From: JACDBE01 sp963714055
GTDB taxonomy: Bacteria > Actinomycetota > Acidimicrobiia > Spongiisociales > UBA5794
Direction: 5' to 3'
Length of the DNA: 64,000 bases
Assembly (NCBI GenBank): GCA_963714055.1
Contig: OY970227.1
Location: 496,001 to 560,000 of the forward strand
The notes below the pieces were generated by a model. That model ran no database searches. It worked only from the letters and a program-made list of their open reading frames with translations, and had not been told where the DNA came from. How positions within the stretch are numbered: position 1 is the stretch's first letter; the number at the start of each line of letters is the position of its first letter. The position numbers were made by a program, and so were the translations under genes. Positions 16,003 to 25,044 of the stretch are shown in pieces.

Positions 16003-17301
16003 TCAGTTCTCGGTGATTTCGATGTGACCGGCGCCCATGTCGAGATCGAGGTGGAGGGTCGGTTCCCCGGCGACGGTGCTCTCGAAGGTGCGGGTGTGAT
16101 CGAAGCCGCCTTCCTCGTCCCCGAAGAGGGTGATGGCACCGGCGCCGACGTTGGCTTCGATGCTCACCGATGCATCGTCGGGGAGGACGACCCGCAGCTG
16201 GCCGATGCCCTGCTCGACGGCGACGGTGGTGTCCTCCCGCAGCTCGACCTGGGTCAGGTCGAGGGTGAACTCGCCGATCCCGTGCTCGTACTCGGGCTGG
16301 AGCGTCTCACTCCGGTCGGGAGCGACGGTCTCCTGTCCCCACTCCCCCCCAATCGGGATGTTGACGGCGGCGGTGGCGAACAGCAGCGGGGAGGCGAGCA
16401 GCCCGACCAGGATCAGTCCGTGGGCTCGCCCGAAGAAGGTGCCGACAAGCAGGCCGGCGCCGATCACGATGAAGCCGGCGGCGAAGTAGTCGCCCAGATC
16501 CAAGTCGACGTTCCCCACCGTGTGGAGCAGCCCCATCGTCCCCAGGGTGATCAGCAACACCGCAAAGGTCAGCCGGCCAAGGTAGGAGCGGGGCCGGGAC
16601 GGCACGTGGGGGCTCGGCGGCGGCGGCACCGAGTCGAAGGCAACGGGAGGCGGCGGTGGTGGGGTGGCGCCGGGCGGCGTTGCCGGGGGGAACGTGACGG
16701 TATCGGCGCCGTCCGCCGGGTCGCGGTACGTCTCGACCACCGGCGAGACCCACGCCGCCGCCACCGGCGGTGTGGGCTCGATATCGGGGCCGTCTGCGGC
16801 GGGGTCAGCCGGGATGGCGGGCGCCGGACGGGCCGGCAGGGGCCCCGGCGGCGGCGTCTCGCCATCGGGCGGTGACGACCCACCGGGGGTGGTGGCATCC
16901 CTGCCCGTCTGCCCCCGGTAGAGCAGGAAGCCGGCCAGGAACAGGGCGGCGGCGAAGACGAGCTGGAAGCTGAAGAGGTCGGCGGCGCCGATGAGCACGG
17001 CACCCGCCACCACGATCAACCCGATCCCCAGCCAGGCCGAGGAGCCGGTGCGGCCGGACAGGAAGTCCTCCGCCACCGACTTGTCCGCCCCTTCCTCGGG
17101 GATCGCCAGCCATCCCACCAGGTAGAGCAGGGCCCCGAGCCCGCCGAAGAAGGCGGTGACGATGAAGCCGAGCCTGATCCACGACGGGGAGACGTCCAGC
17201 CGGCGAGCCAGCCCGCCGGCGACTCCCCCGAGGATGGCGCCGTCCCGGATCCGGGTGAGGCCTCCGGGGGCGGGACGTTGCTCGGGTCGTTGTGTGGTCA
17301 T
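16003..17301 (-). CDS. PspC domain protein with C-terminal LiaF/toast-rack-like domain
   Basis: About 432 residues: PspC domain (LTRIRDGAILGGVAGGLARR, IRLGFIVTAFFGGLGALLYL), further membrane segments, a long Pro-rich linker, four more membrane segments (FAVLLITLGTMGLLHTVG), then a beta-helical LiaF/toast-rack domain (GIGEFTLDLTQV, GIGQLRVVLPDDASV, NVGAGAITLFG, LDMGAGHIEI). This layout is that of actinobacterial cell-envelope stress sensors that work with the divergent kinase. Starts at 17301 or 17313 are both possible (MTTQRP or MTNHMTTQRP). Confidence 0.87.
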   Translation of the reverse strand: MTTQRPEQRPAPGGLTRIRDGAILGGVAGGLARRLDVSPSWIRLGFIVTAFFGGLGALLYLVGWLAIPEEGADKSVAEDFLSGRTGSSAWLGIGLIVVAGAVLIGAADLFSFQLVFAAALFLAGFLLYRGQTGRDATTPGGSSPPDGETPPPGPLPARPAPAIPADPAADGPDIEPTPPVAAAWVSPVVETYRDPADGADTVTFPPATPPGATPPPPPPVAFDSVPPPPSPHVPSRPRSYLGRLTFAVLLITLGTMGLLHTVGNVDLDLGDYFAAGFIVIGAGLLVGTFFGRAHGLILVGLLASPLLFATAAVNIPIGGEWGQETVAPDRSETLQPEYEHGIGEFTLDLTQVELREDTTVAVEQGIGQLRVVLPDDASVSIEANVGAGAITLFGDEEGGFDHTRTFESTVAGEPTLHLDLDMGAGHIEITEN

Positions 17302-17444
17302 GTGGTTGGTCATGCCCTCAATGTGCGTCACCGGCGATGTTCGCGCCATCGGGGATGACCCTGGACAGTCCCTGAGATCACGGCGGGGCGGCCAGGGTGA
17401 TCCCCTGTTGTGGCCCACCGGCCGCTGTGACACCATCGCGGCCG

Positions 17445-18641
17445 ATGACGACCTCGCCGCCGGCCTCTCCTCATTGGGCCGAGAACTGGAGCGGGCTCCG
17501 CGAGTACTTGACCCGGAGCACCGACGACCGCGTCGTCACCGGGGTCGCCGGCGGGTTGGCGGCCCGTCTCGGGATGGGCTCGGGCTACGTGCGCGCCGGC
17601 TTCGTCGGGTTGGCACTCACCGGCCTGGGACTGGTGCTGTACCCGGTGCTGTACGTCCTCTCCGCCGGCACGGCGCCGAGCGCCACCCTGGCGCGCAGCC
17701 CGATCGATGGCCGGCAGAAGGTCGGGCTGGCCTTGATGTTCGCCGGGGTGACGGTCGCCGCCGCCGTGCTCACCGACCCCTGGTTCAACGGCCCGGCACT
17801 GGCCGCCCTCATCCTGATCGCCTTCGGCGTCGCCGCGGTGTGGGACCGAAGCGTCAGCGGTTCCACCGGTGGCGACACCAATCAGAGCCGGCTCCGAATC
17901 ATCATGGGGGCGGCGGTGATCCTCGCCGGCATGGCCCTGCTCATCGGTGCCAGCTACCGGGTGTCCGACCTGGCCCCGATCGCCCTCGCCGTCGGCATCA
18001 CCGGCGCCGGCGTGCTCCTGGTGTTCGGCCCGTGGGCGATGCGGCTGGCCACCGATCTGGCCGAGGAGCGACGTGACCGCATCCGCTCCGAGGAGCGCGC
18101 CGAGATGGCCGCCCACCTTCACGACTCGGTGCTGCAGACGTTCGCCATGATCCAGAGGACAGACGACCCCCGCAAGATGGCCACCCTGGCACGCTCCCAG
18201 GAACGGGAGTTGCGGGCATGGCTGTACGGCAGCCGCAATTCCGAGCACGGTCGGATGCTGTCCGACGCCCTCGAAGAGATGGCGGACCGGGTGGAGCAGG
18301 CGACCGACGTCCCGGTGGAGGTGGTGGTGGTCAGCGACCTGGCGATGGGGCCGAAGCTCGAAGCGGTGGTGGCCGCTTCCGGCGAGGCCATGACCAACGC
18401 CGCCCGGCACTCCGGTGCCGGCAAGGTGTCGGTGTACGCCGAGGTGGACGGCGCGGTGCTCGAGGTCTTCGTGACCGACCAGGGGGTGGGGTTCGACTCA
18501 ACGGCGCTGCCCGCCGACCGGCACGGGCTCCGTGAGTCGGTCATCGGCCGGATGCAGCGCCACGGCGGTGCCGCCACCGTCGTCAGCGAGCCCGGCGAGG
18601 GCACCGAGGTCCATCTCACCATGCCCCTGGAGGCGTCATGA
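17445..18641 (+). CDS. Sensor histidine kinase with N-terminal PspC domain
   Basis: 398 residues. PspC-like start (STDDRVVTGVAGGLAARLGM), then about six membrane segments, HisKA_3 box AAHLHDSVLQTFAMIQR with the phospho-acceptor His, and an ATPase domain (EAMTNAARHSGAGKVSVYAE, TDQGVGFDS, GLRESVIGRMQRHGG). It overlaps the response regulator start by 4 bases. Divergent from the PspC/LiaF gene across about 140 bp, so both units could share control. Role: detects envelope stress and phosphorylates the next protein. Confidence 0.92.
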   Translation: MTTSPPASPHWAENWSGLREYLTRSTDDRVVTGVAGGLAARLGMGSGYVRAGFVGLALTGLGLVLYPVLYVLSAGTAPSATLARSPIDGRQKVGLALMFAGVTVAAAVLTDPWFNGPALAALILIAFGVAAVWDRSVSGSTGGDTNQSRLRIIMGAAVILAGMALLIGASYRVSDLAPIALAVGITGAGVLLVFGPWAMRLATDLAEERRDRIRSEERAEMAAHLHDSVLQTFAMIQRTDDPRKMATLARSQERELRAWLYGSRNSEHGRMLSDALEEMADRVEQATDVPVEVVVVSDLAMGPKLEAVVAASGEAMTNAARHSGAGKVSVYAEVDGAVLEVFVTDQGVGFDSTALPADRHGLRESVIGRMQRHGGAATVVSEPGEGTEVHLTMPLEAS

Positions 18642-19282
18642 CTCCCATTCGGGTGTTCCTGGTCGACGACCACGAGCTGTTCCTCTCCGGGGTGCGCGCC
18701 GAGCTGTCCGACCGGGACGGGTTCGACGTGGTCGGTTGGGCGAGCGACGTCGACGACGCGGTGGCTTCGATCCGCCGGCTGGTGCCCGACATCGTGCTCA
18801 TCGACGTGCACATGCCGGGGGGTGGCGGCCTCGCCGTCATCCGCGGGGTGGCGGAGGCCAACCCGGAGGTCCGTTTCCTCGCCCTGTCCGTGTCCGACGC
18901 CCCCGACGACGTGATCGCCATGATCCGCGCCGGCGCCCGCGGCTACGTGACCAAGACCATCGCCGGCGACGAGCTGGCCGAGGCCCTGAAGCGCACCGCC
19001 GACGGCGACGCCGTGTTCTCGCCGCGCCTCGCCGGTTTCGTCCTCGACGCCTTCGCCGGGGCTCTGCCTCGTCCCGAGGATCCCGAGCTCGACCAGCTCA
19101 CCCCCCGCGAGCGCGAGGTCCTGCGCCAGATCGCCCGGGGTCACACCTACAAGCAGGTGGCGCGCCGGCTGTCGATCTCGGTGAAGACCGTGGAGACCCA
19201 TGTGTCGGCGGTGCTTCGCAAGCTGCAGCTCTCCAGCCGCCACGAGCTCGCCCGCTGGGCCACCGACCGCCGGATCGTGTGA
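18638..19282 (+). CDS. LuxR/NarL-type response regulator
   Basis: 214 residues. Receiver: VFLVDDHELFLSGVRAEL, phospho-Asp in VLIDVHMPGGGGLAVI, Lys in ARGYVTKTIAG. HTH: LTPREREVLRQIARGHTYKQ, VARRLSISVKTVETHVSAVL. Translationally coupled to the PspC kinase and so its cognate regulator; likely target is the divergent PspC/LiaF gene. It ends 4 bp before the convergent cyclase-type regulator. Confidence 0.94.
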   Translation: MTPIRVFLVDDHELFLSGVRAELSDRDGFDVVGWASDVDDAVASIRRLVPDIVLIDVHMPGGGGLAVIRGVAEANPEVRFLALSVSDAPDDVIAMIRAGARGYVTKTIAGDELAEALKRTADGDAVFSPRLAGFVLDAFAGALPRPEDPELDQLTPREREVLRQIARGHTYKQVARRLSISVKTVETHVSAVLRKLQLSSRHELARWATDRRIV

Positions 19283-19286
19283 CTCG

Positions 19287-21911
19287 CTACGGCGAGCAAC
19301 AGGCGAGGGCGTAGGCCACGGCCTCGTCGTACCCCATTGCCTTGCCCTGGCGATACCACTCGGCGTGCTCGCCGGTGAGCGCCTCCATCGTCTCGTACTC
19401 AAGGCCGCGCGGCAGGTTGATGGTGTACGTGACCAGGTCGGTCCCGGTGGTGATCCGCATGCTGTGGAAGGCGCCGGCGAGCCGCAGCTTCTCCTCGTCG
19501 TCGCCCTGCTCCTGGGCGAGTCCGGCCAGCCCGGCGACGAACATCACCGCCGCCGACTCGTCGTGGTGGGCGGCGAACAGCGAGAGGCCTTCGTGGAAGT
19601 ACCTGCCGGCGGCGTCGAGGTCGCCGCGGCGGATCGCGACGAAACCCAGCTCGTAGAGCCCCCACCCCCTCCCGAACTCGTTGCCCGCCTGCCGGTAGTA
19701 GTCGACACTGGCCTCGAACGGGTCGACGGCCTTGGCGAAGTCCCGGTCGATGAGGTAGGCGTTGCCTCTTCCCCAGGCGACGTCGCCCAGGCCTCCGACG
19801 TCGCCCAGTCGACGGTAGATCTCCTCCGCCTCGTCCAGCATGGCGACGGACTCGGCCACGCCGGTGCCGCCCTGCGGGCTGGCGAAGTCGACCGCCAGGG
19901 CCAGGTTGTAGAGGGCGTTGGCGATCTCGCTTGGATCGCCCACCTGCCGCTGCAACTCCAAGGCACGACGGTACGCGGCGAGGCACTCTTGGACGCCGCC
20001 CTGCCACCACAACACCCCGCCGAGCGCCTCCGTCGCCTTGGCCCTGCTCGCCAGCGTCCCTCCCGGCATGGCGAGCGCCGCGTCCAAGCGACGCCGGGCC
20101 TCGAGGAGGTGGCCCCGGGCCTGCCAGAAGCGCCACATCGCCGCGGTCAGCCGCAGCGCCCGCTCCGAGTCGCCTGCCTCCACCGCCCAATCGTTCGCCG
20201 TTCGGACGTTGTCGTGGTCGGCGGCGATCCGGTCGAGATAGAGCTTGCGGTCGTGGCCGAGGACATTGGCGGCCATCTCCTCGGCCAGCGCCGTGTAGAC
20301 CTCGACATGCCGGCCCTTGATGGACTCGACTTCTCCCGACTCGGCCAGGCGCTCGGCGGCGTACTGCCGGATCACCTGCAGCATCCGGATGCGAGATCGG
20401 CCCTCGCGCTCGACCGGGAAGATCAAGCTCTGGTCGAGGAGGACGCCGAGCCCCTCGAGCACGTCCGACGACCCGTCGCCGCCGCACACCTGCTCGACCT
20501 CCTCGATGCCCCCGCCGCCGGAGAACACGGAGAGACGCCAGAAGAGCGTCCGATGCGGCTCGTCGAGCAGGTCATGGCTCCAGTCGATGGCGGCGGTGAT
20601 GGTGCGCTGGCGTTCGGGAAGATCGACCGCACCGGAGGACAGGATCCGGTTGCCGAGCCGCTCCACGATGGTGCCGACCGGGAGCAAACGCACCTGTGGG
20701 GCGACCAGCTCGATGGCGAGCGGCAGCCCGTCCAGCCGCCGAACCAGCTCGGCGACCGCCGCCGCATTCGCCTGGGTCAGCTCGAAGTCGGGCCGGACCG
20801 CCATCGCCCGCTCCACGAACAGCCGCGCCGCATCGACGTCGAGGAGCGACTCCACGCTGCCGTCGGGCACCTCGAGCGGGCGCACCGGCATCTCCTGCTC
20901 GCCGCTGATGTGGAGCGGGCCGCGCGAGGTGACCACGAACTTGGATCGGGACGAGACCCGGGCCAGTTCCGCCACCAGCGGGGCGGCGCCGATGATCTGC
21001 TCGAAGTTGTCGAGGATGAGGAGCACCTCCTTGTCACCGAGGTGCTCGAGCAGGGCATCGGTGGGTGACCGGGTGCCGATCGGGGCCTGCAGCCCGAGGG
21101 AGTTCAGCACCTGGGTGGGAACGACGTCGACGTCGCTCACCGGTGCCAGGTCCACGAAGAACACCCCGTTGCGGAAGGTGGCCCCGAGCTCGGCGCCGAC
21201 CTGCAGGGCGAGTCGGGTCTTCCCGGTGCCCCCCGGCCCGGTGAGCGTGAGGACCCGGGTGGCCTCGAGCAGCCGCAATGCCTCGGCCAGCTCGTCTTCC
21301 CTCCCCACGAAGCTGGTGGCGATTGCGGGGAGGTTGTTCGGTATGGCATCGAGGGTGTTGAGGACGGGGAACTCCTCCTGCAGCCCGGGGACGACCAGCT
21401 GGAAGATCGCCTCCGGTTGCGCCAGGTCCTTGAGCCGGTGCTTGCCCAGGTCGCGCAGCGCCAGGTCGTCCGGGATTTCCCGCTCCGCCAGCACCGCGGT
21501 CGCCTCGGAGAGCACCGTCTGCCCGCCGTGGGCGGCAGCGGCGATTCGAGCGGCCCGATGGACGTCGATTCCCACGTAGTCGTCGCCACCGAGAACCCCG
21601 GCGCCGGTGTGCACCCCGATGCGCGACCGCACGGCCAACTCGTCCGGCCACGGATGGGCGGCGAGAGCACGCTGTGCGTCGGCGGCGGCGACCAAGGCGT
21701 CGGCGGCGGCAGGGAACACCGCGAAGAAGGAGTCCCCCTCGGTCTTGACCACGGTGCCGCCCCGGTCCTCGATCGCCCGCCGCACCAGCCGGTTGTGGTC
21801 GTCGAGAGCGCCCACCCATGCCTCCCCAAGCGTCTGGACGAGCCGGGTCGAGCCTTCGATGTCCGTGAAGACGAAGGTCACGGTGCCGGTCGGCAGTGGG
21901 ACGCGGATCAT
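19287..21911 (-). CDS. Class III cyclase-domain / AAA ATPase / TPR regulatory protein
   Basis: 874 residues: an adenylate/guanylate cyclase catalytic domain (TGTVTFVFTDIEGSTRLVQT, VVKTEGDSFFAVF, IGVHTGAGVLGGDDYVGIDV), a P-loop ATPase (VLTLTGPGGTGKTRLALQVG, LLILDNFEQI) and a TPR-type C-terminal half. Common in actinobacteria as LuxR-less SARP/AfsR-like sensors. The cyclase has both metal-site regions (FTDIEGS and GDSFF), so activity is possible. Start at 21911 chosen from a GAGGA 4 bases upstream; 21950 is an alternative. Confidence 0.88.
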   Translation of the reverse strand: MIRVPLPTGTVTFVFTDIEGSTRLVQTLGEAWVGALDDHNRLVRRAIEDRGGTVVKTEGDSFFAVFPAAADALVAAADAQRALAAHPWPDELAVRSRIGVHTGAGVLGGDDYVGIDVHRAARIAAAAHGGQTVLSEATAVLAEREIPDDLALRDLGKHRLKDLAQPEAIFQLVVPGLQEEFPVLNTLDAIPNNLPAIATSFVGREDELAEALRLLEATRVLTLTGPGGTGKTRLALQVGAELGATFRNGVFFVDLAPVSDVDVVPTQVLNSLGLQAPIGTRSPTDALLEHLGDKEVLLILDNFEQIIGAAPLVAELARVSSRSKFVVTSRGPLHISGEQEMPVRPLEVPDGSVESLLDVDAARLFVERAMAVRPDFELTQANAAAVAELVRRLDGLPLAIELVAPQVRLLPVGTIVERLGNRILSSGAVDLPERQRTITAAIDWSHDLLDEPHRTLFWRLSVFSGGGGIEEVEQVCGGDGSSDVLEGLGVLLDQSLIFPVEREGRSRIRMLQVIRQYAAERLAESGEVESIKGRHVEVYTALAEEMAANVLGHDRKLYLDRIAADHDNVRTANDWAVEAGDSERALRLTAAMWRFWQARGHLLEARRRLDAALAMPGGTLASRAKATEALGGVLWWQGGVQECLAAYRRALELQRQVGDPSEIANALYNLALAVDFASPQGGTGVAESVAMLDEAEEIYRRLGDVGGLGDVAWGRGNAYLIDRDFAKAVDPFEASVDYYRQAGNEFGRGWGLYELGFVAIRRGDLDAAGRYFHEGLSLFAAHHDESAAVMFVAGLAGLAQEQGDDEEKLRLAGAFHSMRITTGTDLVTYTINLPRGLEYETMEALTGEHAEWYRQGKAMGYDEAVAYALACCSP

Positions 21912-21980
21912 GGGTTCCTCGACGGTTCCTCCAAAGGACGATTCAACCATCACGCGGCCCACGCTGTGCCGGGAACCGGC

Positions 21981-23156
21981 TCAGCCACCCCCCGGCACCG
22001 GGGTGGTGGGGGCGATGGACACGGGGGCGGTGCGCAGCCTCAAGTCGACCAACACCATCGCCGTCCCCGTGGCCACCAGCACCGGGGCGACGACGGGCAC
22101 ACCGAACGGGCCTACCAGGAGGCCGATCAGCCCGGGCACGAGGCTGGCGCCGAGCGAGGCGGCGGCCATCTGGTACCCGACCATGTTGGCGGTACCCCCG
22201 GTGCCGGTCCGCCCCGGGGTCAGCAGCATCTGCAGCGGGAAGATCGGTCCCATCGAGAAGCCGCACACCACCAACGCCGCCGGGCCGACCCAGGGGGCCG
22301 GCGACCACCAAACGACCGCCATGGCGACGACGGCGACGACAGCCGAGCCGGTCGACAGCTGGGGCGCGGGGAGCCGGTCGCCGAGCCCGGTGAGCAGGAG
22401 CCGAGCAGCGGTCAGGGCGCCGTAGAAGCCGGTCACCGCCAGCCCGGCGACGGCCGCGGTCAGCCCGCGGCCCTCGGTGAACAGGGTGAACGCCCACTGA
22501 CCGGCGCCGACCTCGAAACCGGTGTAGAGGACGAACAGGCCGAGCGCCCACCAAGCCGACCCGGGCAGACGGCGCGAGCGGCGGTCCCCCTCAGGAGGCG
22601 GCGGAGATGACGCCCATCCCGAGGTCGCACCCGACATGAGCACCACGACGGCGACCTGCACGATGGCCAATCCGGCGAACCCCCACCGCCACGAGACGCC
22701 GGCGGAGATCAGAGTGGTGAAGAACAGCGGGCCGAGGGCGGCCCCGATCCCATAACCGGCGTGGAGCATCCCCATCCCCCGCGCCCCATGGCGCAAGGTG
22801 ACATGGGTGTTGGTGCCGGCCTCCAGGTACCCGGCGGCGAACCCGAGAACGAGCACGGACCCGAGCAGCACCGCCCGGTTGGGCGCCAGTGCCTGGCCGG
22901 CGATGCCGACCGCGGCGAGCGCCGCCGCCCATCGCAACATCGGGCCGGGGCCGATGCGCGCCGCCACCGACCCGCTCGACAGGGTCGAGACCAGGAAGCC
23001 GCCGACCGACACGGCGATGAGCAGCCCGAGCTGGCCCACCGGCATCGCCAGGTCGCCCGCCATGGAGGGCCAGGCGACCCCGCTGGAGGTGAGCGGCATC
23101 GCCAGCACCAGGGTGAGGACGGTGGCGAGCCCGAGGAGGCGGCGGGCGGCTTGCAC
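21981..23156 (-). CDS. MFS transporter
   Basis: 391 residues, about 12 hydrophobic segments (LGLATVLTLVLAMPLTSSGV at the start; LGLLIAVSVGGFLVSTLSSG; FMGxLT-type glycine-rich repeats such as MLHAGYGIGAALGPLFF). Resembles fucose permease-like or drug-exporting MFS proteins; substrate not predictable. Stands alone, 69 bp downstream of nothing on the same strand; divergent from the flavodoxin gene. Confidence 0.87.
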   Translation of the reverse strand: MQAARRLLGLATVLTLVLAMPLTSSGVAWPSMAGDLAMPVGQLGLLIAVSVGGFLVSTLSSGSVAARIGPGPMLRWAAALAAVGIAGQALAPNRAVLLGSVLVLGFAAGYLEAGTNTHVTLRHGARGMGMLHAGYGIGAALGPLFFTTLISAGVSWRWGFAGLAIVQVAVVVLMSGATSGWASSPPPPEGDRRSRRLPGSAWWALGLFVLYTGFEVGAGQWAFTLFTEGRGLTAAVAGLAVTGFYGALTAARLLLTGLGDRLPAPQLSTGSAVVAVVAMAVVWWSPAPWVGPAALVVCGFSMGPIFPLQMLLTPGRTGTGGTANMVGYQMAAASLGASLVPGLIGLLVGPFGVPVVAPVLVATGTAMVLVDLRLRTAPVSIAPTTPVPGGG

Positions 23157-23253
23157 GGCGGGACGTTACCCGGAGGGACATTCGACCCTGGCGGGTGCCG
23201 GCGCAGCCGTCACATGCTCGACAAGTGAGATCCCGGAACCCGAGGAGACAGCC

Positions 23254-23772
23254 ATGAAGGCGCTGATCGTGTACGAGTCGATGTTCGGCAACACCCGGCA
23301 GGTCGCCGAGGCCGTCGGCGAAGGACTCGGTGGCACCGTCGACACCGAGCTGGTCGAGGTGGGCGAAGCGCCCGCGGTGCTCGCCGGCGTCGACCTCCTC
23401 GTGGTCGGCGGCCCCACGCACGCCCTCGGGATGAGCCGGCCGCAGACGCGCGAGTCGGCCACCGAGCACACCGACGAGCCGCTGGTGAGCCTCGGGCCCG
23501 GGATCAGGGAGTGGCTCGGTGGTCTGGCGAAGAACAAGGGAGCGGCGGCGGCGTTCGACACCAAGGTCGACAAGCCGTGGATGCCCGGGAGCGCGTCGGG
23601 CGCTGCCGCCCGCAGGTTGCGCAAGCTCGGCTTCGACCTCGCCGTGCCGCCGACGTCGTTCCTCGTCGATGGGATCACCGGCCCGCTCGGCGAGGGTGAG
23701 GTGGCGCGGGCGCGGCGCTGGGGCGAGAAGTTGGCGAAAAAGCTCCTGGAGCATCACGGAGCCGGCGTGTAG
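23254..23772 (+). CDS. Flavodoxin-family protein
   Basis: 172 residues. FMN phosphate loop YESMFGNTRQVAEAVGEGL and VVGGPTHALGMSRPQTR for the isoalloxazine ring. Single-domain flavodoxin fold, a little longer than classic flavodoxins because of a helical insert and a basic C-terminal helix. Probably an electron carrier or oxygen-insensitive flavoprotein. The start at 23254 has GAGGAGA 6-7 bases before it. Confidence 0.88.
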   Translation: MKALIVYESMFGNTRQVAEAVGEGLGGTVDTELVEVGEAPAVLAGVDLLVVGGPTHALGMSRPQTRESATEHTDEPLVSLGPGIREWLGGLAKNKGAAAAFDTKVDKPWMPGSASGAAARRLRKLGFDLAVPPTSFLVDGITGPLGEGEVARARRWGEKLAKKLLEHHGAGV

Positions 23773-23853
23773 CCGGCTGCGGTATCCGTCTGCGATCGCC
23801 GACTGGCCTCCGGCGGCGGGTGCTTTGCCCATAGACTCGGCGCCGGAGGTGTG

Positions 23854-25044
23854 ATGACGCGACGTTTCCTCGACCACCTGACCGGCCAGACCGAGCAGCT
23901 CCACGAGGACGGGCTCTACAAGGCGGAGCGGACGATCTCCAGCCGCCAGGATGCCGTGATCACCCTGGAAGACGGCTCCGAGGTCGTCAACCTGTGCGCC
24001 AACAACTACCTGGGGCTGGCCGGCCATCCTGCGATGATCGAGGAGGCCGGGGCGGCGGTTGCCGAGTACGGCTACGGCATGGCGTCGGTGCGGTTCATCT
24101 GCGGCACCCACGCCGTCCACCGCCGGCTGGAAGCGGCGTTGAGCGATTTCCTCGGCACCGAGGACACCATCCTCTACGGGTCGTGCTTCGACGCCAACGG
24201 CGGGCTCTTCGAGACCCTGCTCGGCGAGGAGGACGCCGTCATCTCGGACGCCCTCAACCACGCCTCGATCATCGACGGGGTGCGGCTGTCCAAGGCGCAG
24301 CGGTTCCGGTACGCCAACAACGACATGGCCGACCTGGAGCGGCAGCTCGAGGCGGCGGCCGGCGCCCGGTTCCGACTGATCGCCACCGACGGGGTCTTCT
24401 CCATGGACGGGATCGTCGCCGACCTGCCGGCGATCTGCGAGCTGGCCGACCGGCACGACGCCATGGTCATGGTGGACGACTCCCACGCCGTCGGGTTCAT
24501 GGGCCCGCACGGCGGCGGCACCCCAGACTTGCACGGGCTGGCCGACCGGGTCGACATCGTCACCGGCACCCTGGGGAAGGCGCTGGGCGGGGCGTCGGGC
24601 GGGTACACGTCGGGACGGGCGGAGATCGTCGAGTGGCTGCGGCAGCGCTCCCGGCCCTACCTCTTCTCGAACACGCTGGCTCCGATGATCGCCGGCGCCA
24701 CGCTGAAGGCGCTGGAGATGGTGTCCGGATCCAGCGAGCTGCGCGACCGGCTCGCCGCCAACGCCGCCCACTTCCGCCGGGGCATGGAAGCGGCCGGCTT
24801 CACCCTCGCCGGCGCTGGGCACCCGATCATCCCGGTCATGCTGGGTGACGCCACCCTCGCCGGAGAGATGGCCGACCGTCTCCTCCAACGGGGGATCTAC
24901 GTCATAGGGTTCTCGTTCCCGGTAGTGCCCCGTGGGGAGGCGCGGATCCGCACCCAGATGTCGGCGGCGCACACCGTCGAGCATCTCGACCGCGCCGTCG
25001 CTGCCTTCACCGACGTCGGCCGTGACCTGGAGGTGGTGGCCTGA
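23854..25044 (+). CDS. kbl: Glycine C-acetyltransferase (2-amino-3-ketobutyrate CoA ligase)
   Basis: 396 residues, a PLP enzyme of the alpha-oxoamine synthase family: NLCANNYLGLAGHP, SVRFICGTHAVHRRLEAALS, TDGVFSMDGIVADLP, VMVDDSHAVGFMG and the PLP lysine in TGTLGKALGGASGGY. Converts 2-amino-3-oxobutyrate plus CoA to glycine and acetyl-CoA. Its stop overlaps the start of tdh (TGATG), so the two make the threonine degradation operon. SD GGAGG just before the start. Confidence 0.95.
   Translation: MTRRFLDHLTGQTEQLHEDGLYKAERTISSRQDAVITLEDGSEVVNLCANNYLGLAGHPAMIEEAGAAVAEYGYGMASVRFICGTHAVHRRLEAALSDFLGTEDTILYGSCFDANGGLFETLLGEEDAVISDALNHASIIDGVRLSKAQRFRYANNDMADLERQLEAAAGARFRLIATDGVFSMDGIVADLPAICELADRHDAMVMVDDSHAVGFMGPHGGGTPDLHGLADRVDIVTGTLGKALGGASGGYTSGRAEIVEWLRQRSRPYLFSNTLAPMIAGATLKALEMVSGSSELRDRLAANAAHFRRGMEAAGFTLAGAGHPIIPVMLGDATLAGEMADRLLQRGIYVIGFSFPVVPRGEARIRTQMSAAHTVEHLDRAVAAFTDVGRDLEVVA

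Noticed and set aside
22591..24984. Minus-strand open frame of 797 codons
   Set aside because: Spans the MFS start, flavodoxin and kbl in antisense; no domain and His/Arg/Gly-rich.
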